Shown: positions 22,791 to 34,792, counted from the stretch's first letter. The stretch: 64,000 nucleotides of DNA from Pontederia crassipes (GCA_030549335.1 JAUKPH010000017.1:6223501-6287500), one strand, 5' to 3'. Translations and numbers: made by a program. The notes: generated by a model from the letters alone, not told the origin.

Positions 22791-23787
22791 ACTGGTCTTT
22801 TCAAGTTTATTCCCACAGTGACATTTTCAAGTTTGAACTCCCTTCTGACATTCAAGTCATTTTGTCAACTTAATCACAACGGTCTTTTATAGATCGTTGT
22901 GACGAACACTTTTTTTTCTTTTTTAATTAGAACCACCAATTAACGTGCACTTGTTACCTTTTTTTTAAAATTTTGAGAGCAATGTCAATAGTTAAATTCC
23001 CTCGCTAGCAATTATGCACATAATCTACAAATTAAAAATCCATCCATATATCGAATTTAACTAATTCACGAAGTTCCAACAAAAAAAATTTGAGACCAAA
23101 GACAAAACCGCTCACCATTCCGTTCCTACCCCTACCTAGCACTTGTTACCTTTGCCGACGATCTTGAGAATTAATATATTTCTCATATGGGGTACTATTT
23201 TTTAGTTCGCCCGGTATTATTTGTGGGCCCAGCGGGGCCGAAGCCCATTTTATCCATTCCTCTTTTGCTGCTGTGATGTTCGCGGCCGTCAGATCTTCGA
23301 AAGCGATCGAAATGGACGGCTGGGATGTTCTGTGGCGGAGGCGTCTGGTCCACATGCTTGCAGCCCAACCGTCGCTCTCGGCTCGGGAAAACGGGACCCG
23401 GCCCGTTTTCATCGACGGACGACCAGCTCCTCGGCCGCTTTCGAAGTCATCATCGCGTCTCCCGAAAAAATGTTAAATGTGCGGGTAAAAAGTTATGCAG
23501 TTAAGAATCCCACGGCTGCGTAATGAAGTGTCTTATAGTGCTCTTCTTATCATGTGAAGTTGCGGGGTGAGAGAAAGAGAGAGAAAGAGATGCATGTATG
23601 CTTTTGTTATATTGCAACTGCAAGGCTTGTGATGGAGCTTGGAAGTAGGAGGTTGAAGACGGGAGTGTCGTCAAGAAGTGAGTGAATGATAGATGTCACC
23701 AAACGAGGCCGAGCTATTACTTTAATACACGTAGTAGCGGTGATTGAGAGCCACCAGCTCCAAGTGGAGGGCCAAAACGAACATGGA

Positions 23788-23790
<3 letters not shown>
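22791..23790. other. Spacer with a GC-rich island
   Basis: AT-rich to 23140, then a GC-rich island (about 23200-23470) with open frames on both strands but no recognisable protein. The island contains promoter-like words (CAGCCGTCCATTT on the minus strand). I see no assignable gene. Confidence 0.3.

Positions 23791-23828
<38 letters not shown>
23791..23828. repeat. (GA)19 microsatellite
   Basis: Uninterrupted GA dinucleotides. The poly-Arg/Glu and poly-Ser/Leu frames here are artefacts of the repeat. Confidence 0.95.
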
Positions 23829-23829
<1 letters not shown>

Positions 23830-24720
23830 GGACAAAAAGGGCGTTGGAATGGGACTGTGGAGAAGCAAACAGCTGAGCCAACAAACAGCTGGAAACAGCA
23901 ACCCCTGCCACCCAACTCTCACTGCCTTTTCTTCCTCTCTCCTCCTCACTCTCTTTCGCGTTAGTTAACACATACAGAGAAACACTAGTTTCATGCTCGA
24001 AGTGTACAGCGATTGCAGAACAACATATGCATTGAGAGAATTTGATTAGTACTTGATCCAATGGAGCAAGTGTGCATCAGAAAAAAATCACGCTGCATTA
24101 TGAATTGTCAGATAATTTGGCAGCTCCGAGAATTTGAGCAAGAAACAGAGATAACATTTGCTCAACGAAGGAATGCAGTGAAGATTGAAAGAAGGATTCT
24201 ATTTTTTTTTACTTGATTAATGTGCTTTAGCAGAGATGACATTTACTTAATGCCGGCAACGCATAAAAACAATTCTAGACAAAAGGATCTCTTGCTTGCT
24301 CGAAAGAAATTAAAACAAAGGCAGCAGCATCTGCTTGAAGCTTATATGTACACAATGAGAAAAAAGCTATTATTTGCTTAATTACAGAGAAATAAGCAGA
24401 TAAGAAGGCTTTTGATCACCATGTTTCCTTCCCACTGATTCATTATGTTTCCACTCACTCCACTCGACGGTGCAGTAAGAAGACGCTGCACTTGGTGATT
24501 GAATCTTAAACGGAAATGAAAGGGCCAAAAAGCAAAAAAGAAGAAACAGAATGAAATTTTCAAGAGGAAAAGATAGGGCAAAATCGAAGCTTGAAGTCAA
24601 CTGAATGAGCACGAAGAAGAAGGATTATGATCTTGATGCTGTTTCTTCGGAACTTACCTCGAGTTGAATAAAAAGTAACATCTTTGTGGATCGGAGGGCG
24701 AAGAGAATGGACAAAGGAAG
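23829..24720. other. 3' flank of the zinc-finger gene
   Basis: Intergenic or 3' UTR sequence of the minus-strand zinc-finger gene. No other ORF with recognisable homology. Confidence 0.4.
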
Positions 24721-25737
24721 CTACTTGTATGGGGAGTCCATGGCTACGGACACAGCTGAGAGCTCGGCTTCCTCTTCTATTGGCGCGGGGAGGTTGAGAT
24801 CGGGCCTGTTGCTCTTGGCGGAGGGGATGAATGGAGCGCCGACACGAGGGACAGGGACAAGTGCAGGGGACGTGGCGCTGGTCACCGCGGAATTGATGAA
24901 ATGCGACCGCTTGTGGCCGCCGAGAGCCTGGCCGGAGGAGAAGACGCGGAAGCAGTAGGGACACTGGAAGACCCTCGCGTCACGATCGGCGCCGGCATTG
25001 GCGTCGAACTCCTTGGGTCCATGGATCTGGGCCGAAGCAGAGGTCGTCGGCACGCATTCCACCCCGACTCTCTTGTGACTCGCGCGGTGCCCGCCGAGCG
25101 CCTGGTACGATCGGAACACCTTGTGGCAGTTGCCGCACTGGTATCTCGTCCTCTTGCGCCTCTGCGCTCTTGCGGCAGCCTCCCGCCGCCTCTCCTCGTC
25201 TTCCTCGTCGTCGTTCTCCTCCTCGTCCTCGTCCTCTGCAAACTCGCTCGGCTGGCGCTCCTCCGCCTTCTCGAGCCTCGACCACTTGTCGCGCGAGAGG
25301 AGCATGAGGCTCCGGGCCACGTCCTCCTCTGGGGACGCGTCGGAGACGGACGAGCTGAGCGGCTCCGCATCGCCGGCACCGAAATCCGACGTCGAGGCGC
25401 CGCGGTGGTGCCGCTTTGGACGCCGCCGGAGGGAGGACTCCGCGTCGCTCTCGCCGTCCTGAACGATGGAGGAGGAGCCGGCGGCGGCCGCGAAGGACGC
25501 GGAGAACTCCATGTCCGCTAGCCGGAAGCTCTTCTTCGGATGCTCCCGGAGCCCGTACATCGGGGACGCCCTGTCCTCCGGCGCCGCGGCTGCCGAGAAC
25601 GACGACGAGGAGCCCGAGCAGGAAGGAGGCTGGATACGCGCAACAGCATGCGTCGTTGCATGGGAGCGCATGTGGCCGCCGAGTGCGCGGCCATTGGAAA
25701 AGCGCCGGTAGCAGAGCTTGCATCTGTGCCTCTCCAT
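24721..25737 (-). CDS. C2H2 zinc-finger repressor, ZAT type (three QALGGH-like fingers, EAR motif)
   Basis: Intronless 338-codon gene for a plant C2H2 transcription factor of the ZAT1/ZAT4/ZAT9 group, nuclear repressors often tied to stress or developmental responses. Finger 1 starts almost at the N terminus (C6, C9, H22, H26, with RALGGH). Finger 2 has C201, C204, H217, H221 (QALGGH). Finger 3 has C259, C262, H275, H279 (QALGGH). Between fingers 1 and 2 are basic clusters (RRRPKRHHR at 104, QRRKRTR at 192), an L-box-like segment EEDVARSLMLLSRDKW (137-152) and an acidic run (166-182). A C-terminal EAR motif, DLNLPAP (313-319), predicts corepressor recruitment. The start is fixed by finger 1, which leaves no room for a later ATG, and by the upstream TATA box. 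GC-rich codon use contrasts with the flanks. No break. The precise orthologue is not assigned. Confidence 0.93.
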   Translation of the reverse strand: MERHRCKLCYRRFSNGRALGGHMRSHATTHAVARIQPPSCSGSSSSFSAAAAPEDRASPMYGLREHPKKSFRLADMEFSASFAAAAGSSSIVQDGESDAESSLRRRPKRHHRGASTSDFGAGDAEPLSSSVSDASPEEDVARSLMLLSRDKWSRLEKAEERQPSEFAEDEDEEENDDEEDEERRREAAARAQRRKRTRYQCGNCHKVFRSYQALGGHRASHKRVGVECVPTTSASAQIHGPKEFDANAGADRDARVFQCPYCFRVFSSGQALGGHKRSHFINSAVTSATSPALVPVPRVGAPFIPSAKSNRPDLNLPAPIEEEAELSAVSVAMDSPYK

Positions 25738-25833
25738 TGCCTTCCTATCTTAATAAAGATCGGATCTTTAGAGCTCTCAAGGTGGCAATGGCGATGGATA
25801 TTTCCACAGTTTTGCTCAGTACAGTAGCACGAG

Positions 25834-25839
25834 TATATA
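25834..25839 (-). promoter_or_regulatory. TATA box of the zinc-finger gene
   Basis: On the minus strand TATATA (context CTCGTATATACTCG) lies about 97 bp before the ATG at 25737, implying a leader of roughly 60-70 bases. A CT-rich tract on the coding strand (25921-25955) lies about 90 bp further upstream. Confidence 0.5.
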
Positions 25840-25920
25840 CGAGTCACTGTTTCATATCTCTCTCGACCTCTCGCTTCTCAACTCTCAAGTGTGTGTTACT
25901 GTCAAGTGTTTGCACTTTGG

Positions 25921-25955
25921 AGAGAGAAAGAGGAGGCGGAGAGAGAGAGAGAGTG
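25921..25955. repeat. GA/CT-rich tract in the zinc-finger gene promoter
   Basis: Purine-rich on the plus strand and pyrimidine-rich on the coding strand, including a GA run at 25939-25953. GA/CT repeats near plant core promoters can act as GAGA-type elements; that role here is inference. Confidence 0.6.
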
Positions 25956-25959
25956 GGTG

Positions 25960-26914
25960 ACAAGCATTCCTCTCCCCCAACAAAAGCCAGAGAAAAAGAG
26001 GGTGGACGATGGACAGATGGACACAGGAAGATTAAACAGAAAAAAGGAAGGCCATTAAACCCCACAAAAATGGCATTAAAGTGCGATTATATGGTTGTAT
26101 CTCTCATTTATTTGGATGCACACGCCACAAATATATGAACTTTTCATTGACTAGGCAAAGATGTCATCTACCACAATATGATATATCAAATCTACTAAAA
26201 GATAATGATGAAGTAGTATTGGAGAAGCAAATTATATATAACAACTAATGCGTAATTCTTTTGCGATTTAGATTTGGGCTATTACATTATTTTTTATGAA
26301 AAAAATTAAATGGTATGTCATGACCTATATATTTATTATAGCTTAATATTTGGATTATGTCTTCATCTTTTTTATTGGGTCATTTTGATTTGGATTAGGA
26401 TTATGGCATATATTAGAACTTTATTGTAAATAGATTCCCATATGATTTTTTTTTATTTTTAAGGATGAGTGAAAATTTTAATTTACAAAAAAAGATTATT
26501 GTTCTAAGTGCTAACTCTTTCCATTTAAGTATTTCTCTTCTTTTGTGGGCATTGACAAGTAAATTATCTCCATTTTTATTCTCGTATCATTTTTTTTTTC
26601 TTCGTCCTCTACATCTCTTCATTCTTTATCACCTTGACAAATTTTCTATTATTATTTTTATATATTTAATTCTTATTTTTTTAAAATATATGACTTTGTT
26701 ACATCTTCTCTAATATATATTTCAATTCCAAAACAAACCGAATTTATTGCAGGTCCACGATAATATATAGTAACAAAGCACAATATATTCTACACAACTT
26801 ATTTTGGAGCACATATAATTAGAATCAAGTCTTCTCTTATCGTCATATATTTAATAGTTAAATATTTAAAAATAGCATTGTTTTATTACAACGATTTATT
26901 ATACACAAGAAATT
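25960..26914. other. AT-rich spacer upstream of the zinc-finger gene
   Basis: No recognised gene or element. A small plus-strand ORF (26465-26713) is Leu/Phe-rich low complexity. Confidence 0.4.
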
Positions 26915-28283
26915 ATTAGAACGTAAAATGTTTATCATATTTTGTCTATTATTTGCATTACTTACATCAACCGATTGCTATGTTTTACATTTCAGTAGAT
27001 ATTCGACTTGTTATTTCCAAATTATGATTATAGTACGATCGATTATTAACCCATTGGACATTTTTTGTTTGAAGGTGTCTTAGATTTTTTCCCTTTTTCT
27101 ACATTTATTCATAAACTAGTCACTTTTTCTACATTTTTTATTTGATTATTTGTTTTTTCCCTTTTACATGTTATCATTTGAAAGGAACACAAATGAAAAG
27201 GTGCATATTGTTTTTCTTCTTTCATGCTACATCATGCACTTCTTTAGACCCGCTTATATTTTTTCCAAATATTCATAGGGTAAAACCATAATCGGATAAA
27301 TAAATGAAAATAAAAAAAATAAGAGTAAGATAGAAGTAAAAAAAACAATGGTGTGAAAAAAGGTTAACTATTAGAACGTAAAATGTTTATCATATTTTGT
27401 CTGTTATTTGCATTACTTACATCAACTGATTGCTATGTTTTACATTTCAGTAGACATTCGACTTGTTATTTTCAAATTATGATTATAGTACGATCGATCA
27501 TTAACCCATTGGACATTTTTTGTTTGAAGGTGTCTTAGATTTTTTCCCTTTTCTACATTTATTCATAAACTAGTCACTTTTTCTACATTTTTATTTGATT
27601 ATTTATTTTTTTCCCTTTTACATGTTATCATTTGAAAGGAACACAAATGAAAAGTTGCATATTTTTTTTCTTCTTTCATGCTACATCATGCACTTCTTTA
27701 GACCTACTTATATTTTTTCCAAATATTCATAAGGTAAAACCATAATCGGATAAATAAATGAAAATAAAAAAATAAGAGTAAGATAGAAGTAAAAAAAACA
27801 ATGGTGTGAAAAAAGGTTAACTATTAGAACGTAAAATGTTTATCATATTTTGTCTGTTATTTGCATTACTTACATCAACCGATTGTTATGTTTTACATTT
27901 CAGTAAATATTCGACTTGCTATTTCCAAATTATGATTATAGTACGATCGATCATTAACCCATTGCACATTTTTTGTTTGAAGGTGTCTTAGATTTTTTTC
28001 CCTTTTTCTACATTTATTCATAAACTAGTCACTTTTTCTACATTTTTTATTTGATTATTTGTTTTTTCCCTTTTACATGTTATCATTGGAAAGGAACACA
28101 AATGAAAAGGTGCATATTGTTTTCTTCTTTCATGCTACATCATGCACTTCTTTAGACCTGCTTATATTTTTTCTCCAAATATTCATAGGGTAAAACCATA
28201 ATCGGATAAATAAATGAAAATAAAAAATAAGAGTAAGATAGAAGTAAAAAAAAAAAAAAACAATGGTGTGAAAAAAGGTTAAC
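26915..28283. repeat. Three tandem copies of a unit of about 455 bp
   Basis: Three head-to-tail copies each start ATTAGAACGTAAAATG: 26915-27369 (455), 27370-27822 (453) and 27823-about 28283 (461). They differ by scattered substitutions and by homopolymer length (the A run before CAATGGTGTG is longest in copy 3). All contain TACGATCGAT and TGCTACATCATGCACTTC. High identity implies recent amplification. No ORF is conserved. Confidence 0.92.
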
Positions 28284-28494
28284 TATTTCCAAGATCATGT
28301 GAGTGGAATCAAAGCTCTTCTCAAAATCTTAATTAGGGCTAAGGACCGAGCACCAACAATATTAATAGTCTAGTTTATCTGATATTTGAGTGAGGAATAC
28401 CGTATCCCTTATGTTTCATTTTACGATACTATATATACAATATCTATATATAGATATTAAGATTAGTAGAGCATCATACAAATCCTACGACAAT

Positions 28495-28624
28495 GTTACA
28501 AATTTATTTATTAAAAAAAGTAAAAATAAAAACTTGAAGAAAAAATAATTTAACTATTGTTACAAATTTATTGATTCAAAAAAGTAAAAATAAAAGAACT
28601 TGAAGAAAAATTAATTTAACTATT
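28495..28624. repeat. Two-copy tandem repeat of about 64 bp
   Basis: Copies at 28495-28558 and 28559-28624 each begin GTTACAAATTTATT and end TTTAACTATT, with small substitutions and one short indel. Confidence 0.85.
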
Positions 28625-29686
28625 TTATTTATATCTATTGCACATATTATTCCCACTTTCATTAATTCTAATATTTTCTTAATAGTTCAATGTTATGTCA
28701 TGAATTTAATCTTATATTATTTCTCATCAAAATTAAAATTTTTATCGGTGCTCGTATACTAAAAGTTATATTATAATTTTAATAAAATAATATAAACTTA
28801 TTTCATATCCAATATTATATATTATTTTAATATTTTAAAGAATGTCATATTGTATTTTATATGATATAAAAATACATATTAGATTTAAAAATATGTGAAT
28901 AAAGTATTAATGGTTGATATTTAATTAACTCATATATAAACACAATATTTGTAAATAAGAAATTATTTTATTTTGATTTTTTTATTCAATGGAAATAATC
29001 TTAACCATCTTGGTTCATTTAACGACTAAATGATTAGTTATACTAACTACATGAGAAATTTTCTCGATAGACAAAGTCTACAAATATTTGTAACGAACAA
29101 TAAGGTTGTCAAGATTAGGATCTTAGATTGGAGGGGGGTTATAAGCTTGAAAATCGTAAAATTAGATCGTAAGATCCTATCTATTAATAAAAATATATAT
29201 TTTAAAATAATAAATATATGTTAATAAAATTTTCACATTGAAATATTGAATTATACCACACTAAGTCATTTTTCTTATCAATTCTTAAGTCATATTATAT
29301 CAAAACATATTAAAAATGACGAAAATATGTTAAACTTCATCTAAATTAATTCTTACAATAATAAATATTTTAAATTAATATTTAAATTATTATATTAATC
29401 ATATTGTATATGATCGGATAAGATCCTGTGATCAAATTAAGAACGTACTAAGATATTACACATAAGTTTCTCAATATAACATAGAGATATGTAAAAACTA
29501 GTAAGATCATAAAAGCATAAGATCTTAAGATCTAAATTGAAATTTTGACAACCTTGACGAACAAGATTTCAAATTCATGCATGCATGCAAAAAAAAAAGT
29601 TTCATTCACATTGTGTAGCTCTTGAATTATATGTTTTTGTTATGAATATAATATATTTAGGTCATGCCTAAAGGTCATTTGCTTAC
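28625..29686. other. AT-rich spacer
   Basis: No recognisable gene, RNA or element. Only short chance ORFs. Confidence 0.4.
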
Positions 29687-30157
29687 GCTACAAGAAAATT
29701 AGAGACGTGCATTGCATTTTCTTATCACAAAATTATTTTAAAATCCCACAAGCTATTTTTTTCTCAATAGTGTTTCCACAAGATTTTGGAAGTCCACAAA
29801 ATCTCGTTACAAAAGTTTTTGGGGGCCAAAATTTTGAGTCAGATATCTTTTTGCGACCATATTTCCACCACAATTCAAGATGAACTTATCTACCTCATAA
29901 ATGAGGTAGTCTTATTTGTGACAGACTTTAATATTTGTCTTCTTAAAAACATTGGGCAGCGGTGGTGTCGACGGTGGCAATGGAAGCAGAATCTCTTGTC
30001 GAAGGGAAAGAAGATGAAGAGGAGGCCACCAAAGGAAGTGGAGTAAAAACAACTCAAGTCCAAGTTGTCGGAGCATTGAAGGAGGATTCAAGCCATTAGT
30101 CATTGGAGAAGTCATCAGAGCCCCACCAGTGACAGATAGGAAGAGACCTAGGACTCC
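29687..30157 (+). mobile_element. Possible truncated CACTA-type terminus
   Basis: CGCTACAAGAAAATTAGAGAC at 29687 closely resembles the plant CACTA terminal inverted repeat CACTACAAGAAAA. No matching opposite end is nearby and no subterminal repeats are obvious, so this would be a single preserved end. The following sequence has short open frames with no recognisable domain. Confidence 0.3.
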
Positions 30158-31271
30158 TTTGGCTGAGCAAACCTAGGCTCGGTTGGAGTCCACCTTGACC
30201 CAAAACCGGCTTGGATTTTACTAGGTCAATTTTTTTTGACTTGGTACCGGTCAGGTTGGACCCGAGAAACTAAGAATGAAATCAAGTCTTTAATCGGGAA
30301 AAAAATATGTATAAAAGTTATCAATATATCAAGATATTTCTCCAACAAATTGAACACAAATTAAGAAGATATAATGAGCATAAAATATATTTGGCTTCTA
30401 GCCAATCAAACTCATGAAACAACCAATCAAATCCAACATACATGGAGCAAGAAACGTCGACACCAAAGAGGAGCAAAAAATAGATTCAGAAGTAATCGAA
30501 GTAAAAAAAAATAGCACAAATCCAAAATAGTAACATGTGGTCAAAACTCAAAGGATGAGAAGAATGAGGGGATCAGGCAACGGTTCGGTGAACAACGTAT
30601 CTCAAAAGTTGAAAGTGAGAAGTCAAGGGAGACCAAGTCATTGTAGTCCTTGTGGAATTGTCGACCGTTGAGGAGGGATTGGAGCTGCTGTTCGATGGTA
30701 GTCGGGCACTAGAGAAACCAACCAACGGTAGGTGACCGAGGAAGAAGGAGAGGGAGAGTTGTGAGAAAAAAGAACCTTAGAAGGCATGTCGGCCTTGCAC
30801 AGAGAGGAAGAGAGGGAGAAGAAGAAGAGAAAGAGAAATTAAAAAAGGAGAGAGAGGGAGAGGGAGAGAGAACATGTTAGCGACTCAAGTTGGTGGCGGC
30901 GGGCCGATGATAGCAAGACATCATTAGATGAGTGACGGCGATGACAACACAATGGCAGTGGCAATGACAACACAACAACAATAGGCGTCGTACAAGGGAT
31001 TAAGGGTAGGTAAGTGACTTAGGGATTTCATTTTTCAACAATGGGTTAATGAATCATGGGTCACTGACCACAAATTGATAGGTTTTAGATTTAATATAAA
31101 ATATATTATAAAAATATAATCCCGGACTAGGTCCCAAGTCAGATTTCTAAATTGTGAACCCGGTCTGAGTCCTGAAATCCACCGAGTATTTTGATTATCG
31201 GACCCGGTCTAGGTCTGATCCCTACCCGAGCCAGGTATTTTTCTCTGACCGATCGACAATGCTCAGCCCTA
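30158..31271. mobile_element. Longer member of the hAT-type element family
   Basis: About 1.1 kb. The left end is TTTGGCTGAGCA and the right end is the inverse of TAGGGCTGAGCA. Near-identical flanks TAGGACTCC (30149-30157) and TAGGACCC (31272-31279) look like an 8-bp target duplication with one indel. Arms carry the GG(T/C)CC-type words of the family. The interior (about 30300-31080) is unique, purine-rich and not open, and may be captured sequence. Confidence 0.6.
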
Positions 31272-32321
31272 TAGGACCCTTAATCTTCTGGGTGCAAACC
31301 TTTTATTTTTTATTTATAACATATTAACATGAAAACTATTATATTCTAAAATATAAATCAACTAAAAAACTTTATTATATTCAACCAACTTGTAATTGTC
31401 ATTTTCTATGTCATAAATATTTTATGCAATAAACTTATTGTCAATGTCATTAAATCCAAAACAATATAAGACATCATATCATAGTAGAAAATAAAAAATC
31501 ATAATAATTATTTATTTAAAAATCGTAATATGAAGCCGATTTGTTTGTTAAAGTCATTTAAACTAATAATAATAGTTAATAGTTGTACCACTAAAAGTAT
31601 AAATTAAAGAGTTACGATTGATCAATGCAAAATTGATAAATGAATAATTAAGATTAGCGGTTGATGATTTGTACAGTATGATGATAATATATATAAAAAA
31701 AATCTATCATGTGTTTTTAAACGAAAAAAAAAATTAAAAGTAGGTTATAGTATAATACCTAGCTTATACTTAATTATTACTCGAGTTAATATTTAAATAT
31801 TAATCCACATGCAGGTCTGGCGTGTTAAGAGTGAGTTAGAGTGAGAGGAGACACACAAGGAGAAAAAAAAAACGGGTACATAGTTTAGATTTTGCCATGG
31901 ATTTTCAGTGAAAATAACTCTCAGCCTTACCATTACAATCCAAATGTTGGATGTACATCTAAGCCGAAAAAGTGTGTTTGCGACTGATTTATCGACTGCA
32001 AATTAAAACAATTATTTATTTATCCAAAATATCTTTTTATTTTATTAGTTTTTGTTATATTTTTTTGATTTATTATTTGATCAAAATTTATTCATACCGT
32101 CTATGGAATATCAGATTAATCAGATGATAATAATTGTGGACATTGATGGGTGTTCACGGGAAAAATGTTTGAATACACAGTGCAAACTGTTAACTTAAGA
32201 ATAAAAGCTGTTAAAGCACATTTTAAATATATAAATTATTTCAGATAGAAATAAAAAGAACTAAAACTAAAAGGATACGTAAGTTTGAGAGAAGAAAATC
32301 AATCTTTCAACCTGTTAATCC
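31272..32321. other. AT-rich spacer
   Basis: No recognised feature. Confidence 0.35.
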
Positions 32322-32861
32322 TGGGAGCTACGAAGAGCAAAATCGGGTTCAGATCCATTCGGATTCGGTCTTGACTCGATTTGTTTCGAATTTTAAAAAA
32401 AATTAAAATCGGCACCGAACTTGGTTCCGAGACCGGGTCAGACCCGAAAAGAATAATTTTAAATGAGGAGAAAGGCCTTAATCAGAATACAGATTCAAAA
32501 GAATTCATTTCCAGGAACGGAACCAAAAATTTATTAAAAATAAATAATGTAATATTAATGTAATTAAATTAGATTTTATATAATTTGATATATTACTAGT
32601 TGTAAATCGAAAATGGAATCGAGAATGGACAAATCATATTAGAAAATTCTAAAATTATATAAGTTTAATATATTATTATAATTATATTTTTATTTTAATC
32701 TGATCGGGTTCCGAGTCAAAAATTTTAATATTGGACCTGGTCCCGATCCGAAATTGACCGGGTTTTCTCTAACTTGAAACTGATTGTATCCCGGGTCGAA
32801 AATATTTCTCGAGACTTCGAGTTCGTCTGATCCAAATCGATTCGGACCGTACTCGCCCCTA
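32322..32861. mobile_element. Diverged GC-ended/AT-cored element of the same family
   Basis: Right end inverse of TAGGGGCGAGTACGGTCC. Arms are built from TCGGGTTC, GACCCGG and CCCGATCC words, with an AT-rich core (about 32530-32700). The left end is degraded and the target duplication is doubtful. Confidence 0.45.
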
Positions 32862-33175
32862 TTAGGACCGGAGATGCCAATAATTAATTCATTGCATTCA
32901 ATATGAATTGTGAAAAAGAAGATGATTCTGCCTGAAAAACAAATATTTTAAATTTCTGTGTGTTGGCTCATCGATGTCGGATGGTAGCATTCGGTGACAG
33001 GGAGGATTCCAGAAACATCCGGGTCTCCTGAGCTTTCCTTGCCAGAAGTAGAACAGGTGGCCGCATAGATTGATATCTTGTGTTACTGCTACAATCTCAG
33101 AAACACCACCTTCACAGAGCAAACTTGGCCTCGGAGCATCTCTTCATATGCTTAATCATCTCTTTATATATAGGC
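32862..33175 (-). other. Low-copy-looking island with minus-strand TATA-like box
   Basis: On the minus strand CTATATATAAAG (about 33161-33172) precedes a 75-codon open stretch (33122-32898) with balanced composition and no ATG at its start. No domain is recognised. It may be a gene fragment or nothing. Confidence 0.2.
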
Positions 33176-34041
33176 TCTTAGCCTGATTTTCGAGGTAAAA
33201 TTCGACTACCCGACTATGAATTTAGTAGTCTGATTCCATCTTTTTTTATGGAATCAAGCCTTGTAGCAAATTTTTTTTTGAAAAAAAATTCTTTTCTTGA
33301 TGTGGCACCATTCATCTTTTTCTTTTTTAGTTTAGTTTAGTTTTTTCTTTTCTTTTCTTTTATTATTTTCTCTGTCACCCACATTTCTATTATAAAATAA
33401 TTTATTTGTTAAATATAACATATTTATAATAAATAATTAAAATACTATTATTAACATATTTATAATTTATTTTTAAAAATATTTTTATACTTAAAAATAT
33501 AATTTTAACAAATTTTTTCATTAAAAAAATTTAAATTTATACTTTTTAATTTTTTAATAAAATTATATGTTATATTTATACTATTTATTTATTATTCAAA
33601 CACCCATTGAAAATTAATTCATCACATTTATTTTTTTCTTATTTCTTCTTCGTCACGTTCCATTACATCTAAAACACATCATTGCGAAATACAATGGTAA
33701 TCTATATTATATTAAAAACAAAGAAGTTGTCGGGATAACTTAATATTTGGCGAAGGTAGAAAGTGCTGATATATTTGCCATTAACATTCAACTCCTAATT
33801 TTAAAATTAATGTACTATTAGATAACTAATATAAGTAACTACATTGAAAATAAGAGACTTATAATTATTTCAAAAAAAATTAACCAATATCTTGACAGAA
33901 TGACTCACCTGGAATCGTATGGAATATATGCTTTTAAATTATTTGAATATATTTAATTAACTAAATAATTACAGTAACATAATCAAAATAAATATATAAA
34001 CATTAGGTAACCAATTGGGGAAAAATATTAAATTAAAGAGG
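33176..34041. other. AT-rich spacer
   Basis: TTTAG/TTTTC simple-sequence stretch near 33325-33365. Otherwise no feature recognised. Confidence 0.35.
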
Positions 34042-34200
34042 TGACCCGAAAAAGGAGGAGGGTTGTGTTAGGTCCCGACAGCCAACGTAAAATCTCGTCG
34101 AATCTCATGAACATGGATTAACGAATATGGCATCGTATGATCCATGTAGCCGACCCCACCTAGTGGGATAAGATTTTGTTGTTGCTGTTGACCCGAAAAA
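34042..34200 (+). mobile_element. RTE-type LINE 3' end (or derived SINE) with 12-bp target duplication
   Basis: TGACCCGAAAAA occurs exactly at 34042-34053 and 34189-34200, enclosing a 135-bp insert. The insert ends with the plant RTE tail: ATGTAGCCGACCCCACCTAG, GTGGGATAAG, then TTTGTTGTTGCTGT. (TTG)n tails and 5' truncation are typical of RTE LINEs and their SINE partners. No coding sequence is retained. Confidence 0.75.
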
Positions 34201-34368
34201 TAAATATTAGTTACGTACCTTCTTTTTATCACATTTTTTTAATTTCTTGAAGAGCAAAAGGTAAAAAAGTATTTGACTATTGGAAGTAAAGATGAAAACA
34301 TATGTGAAATAAGCGATAACTAAGGAAATATGACACTTGGAGTTGGCATTAGTATATCACGTCCCCAA

Positions 34369-34792
34369 TAGGTCTCGGATCAGGTTGGACCCGGTAAATC
34401 GACAATAAAATTAAAATTTAATAGGATCCAAAAAAGTATTTAAAAATATAAAAAAGTTTATGTAATTAACAAAATCAAATCATGATTTGATTAAATAAAC
34501 ATCAAGTTAGCGAAAGATTACATCAATTTTTAATATAATAAGTCAACAAAATTATTTTAAACATTTCAAAATAAAGTAATGACCATCAAATTAATAAATA
34601 ATTAGAATTAGATAGCATAATTATTATTTTATTATTATTACAACTGGGTCGGGTCACAAACCGGGTTTTCATGTATTAGATCCGGTCCCGATTCGAAATT
34701 CATCAGATTTTCTATTCTTTTGACCCGGTCCTGACTCAGTTTATCACCGGATGGGGAATAATTCTCGGATAATCGGGTCGATGCGGGCCCTA
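34369..34792. mobile_element. Diverged GC-ended/AT-cored element of the same family
   Basis: Starts TAGGTCTCGGATCAGG and ends with the inverse of TAGGGCCCGCATCG. It has GGACCCGG and GGTCGGGTC words in the arms and an AT-rich core. No target duplication is preserved. Confidence 0.45.

Noticed and set aside
23146-23523. Gene in the GC-rich island on either strand
   Set aside because: No recognisable protein, no ATG context or splice signals. Words look promoter-like rather than coding.
23607-24061. Several ORFs with poly-Ser/Leu or Arg/Glu runs
   Set aside because: They run through the GA microsatellite in all frames. No domain or gene context.
24882-25847. Long overlapping ORFs on both strands around the zinc-finger gene
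   Set aside because: GC-rich shadows of the zinc-finger coding sequence. Only the frame with three C2H2 fingers is supported.
26915-28283. CRISPR-like array
   Set aside because: Units are contiguous direct copies of about 455 bp without short repeats and unique spacers, in a plant genome.
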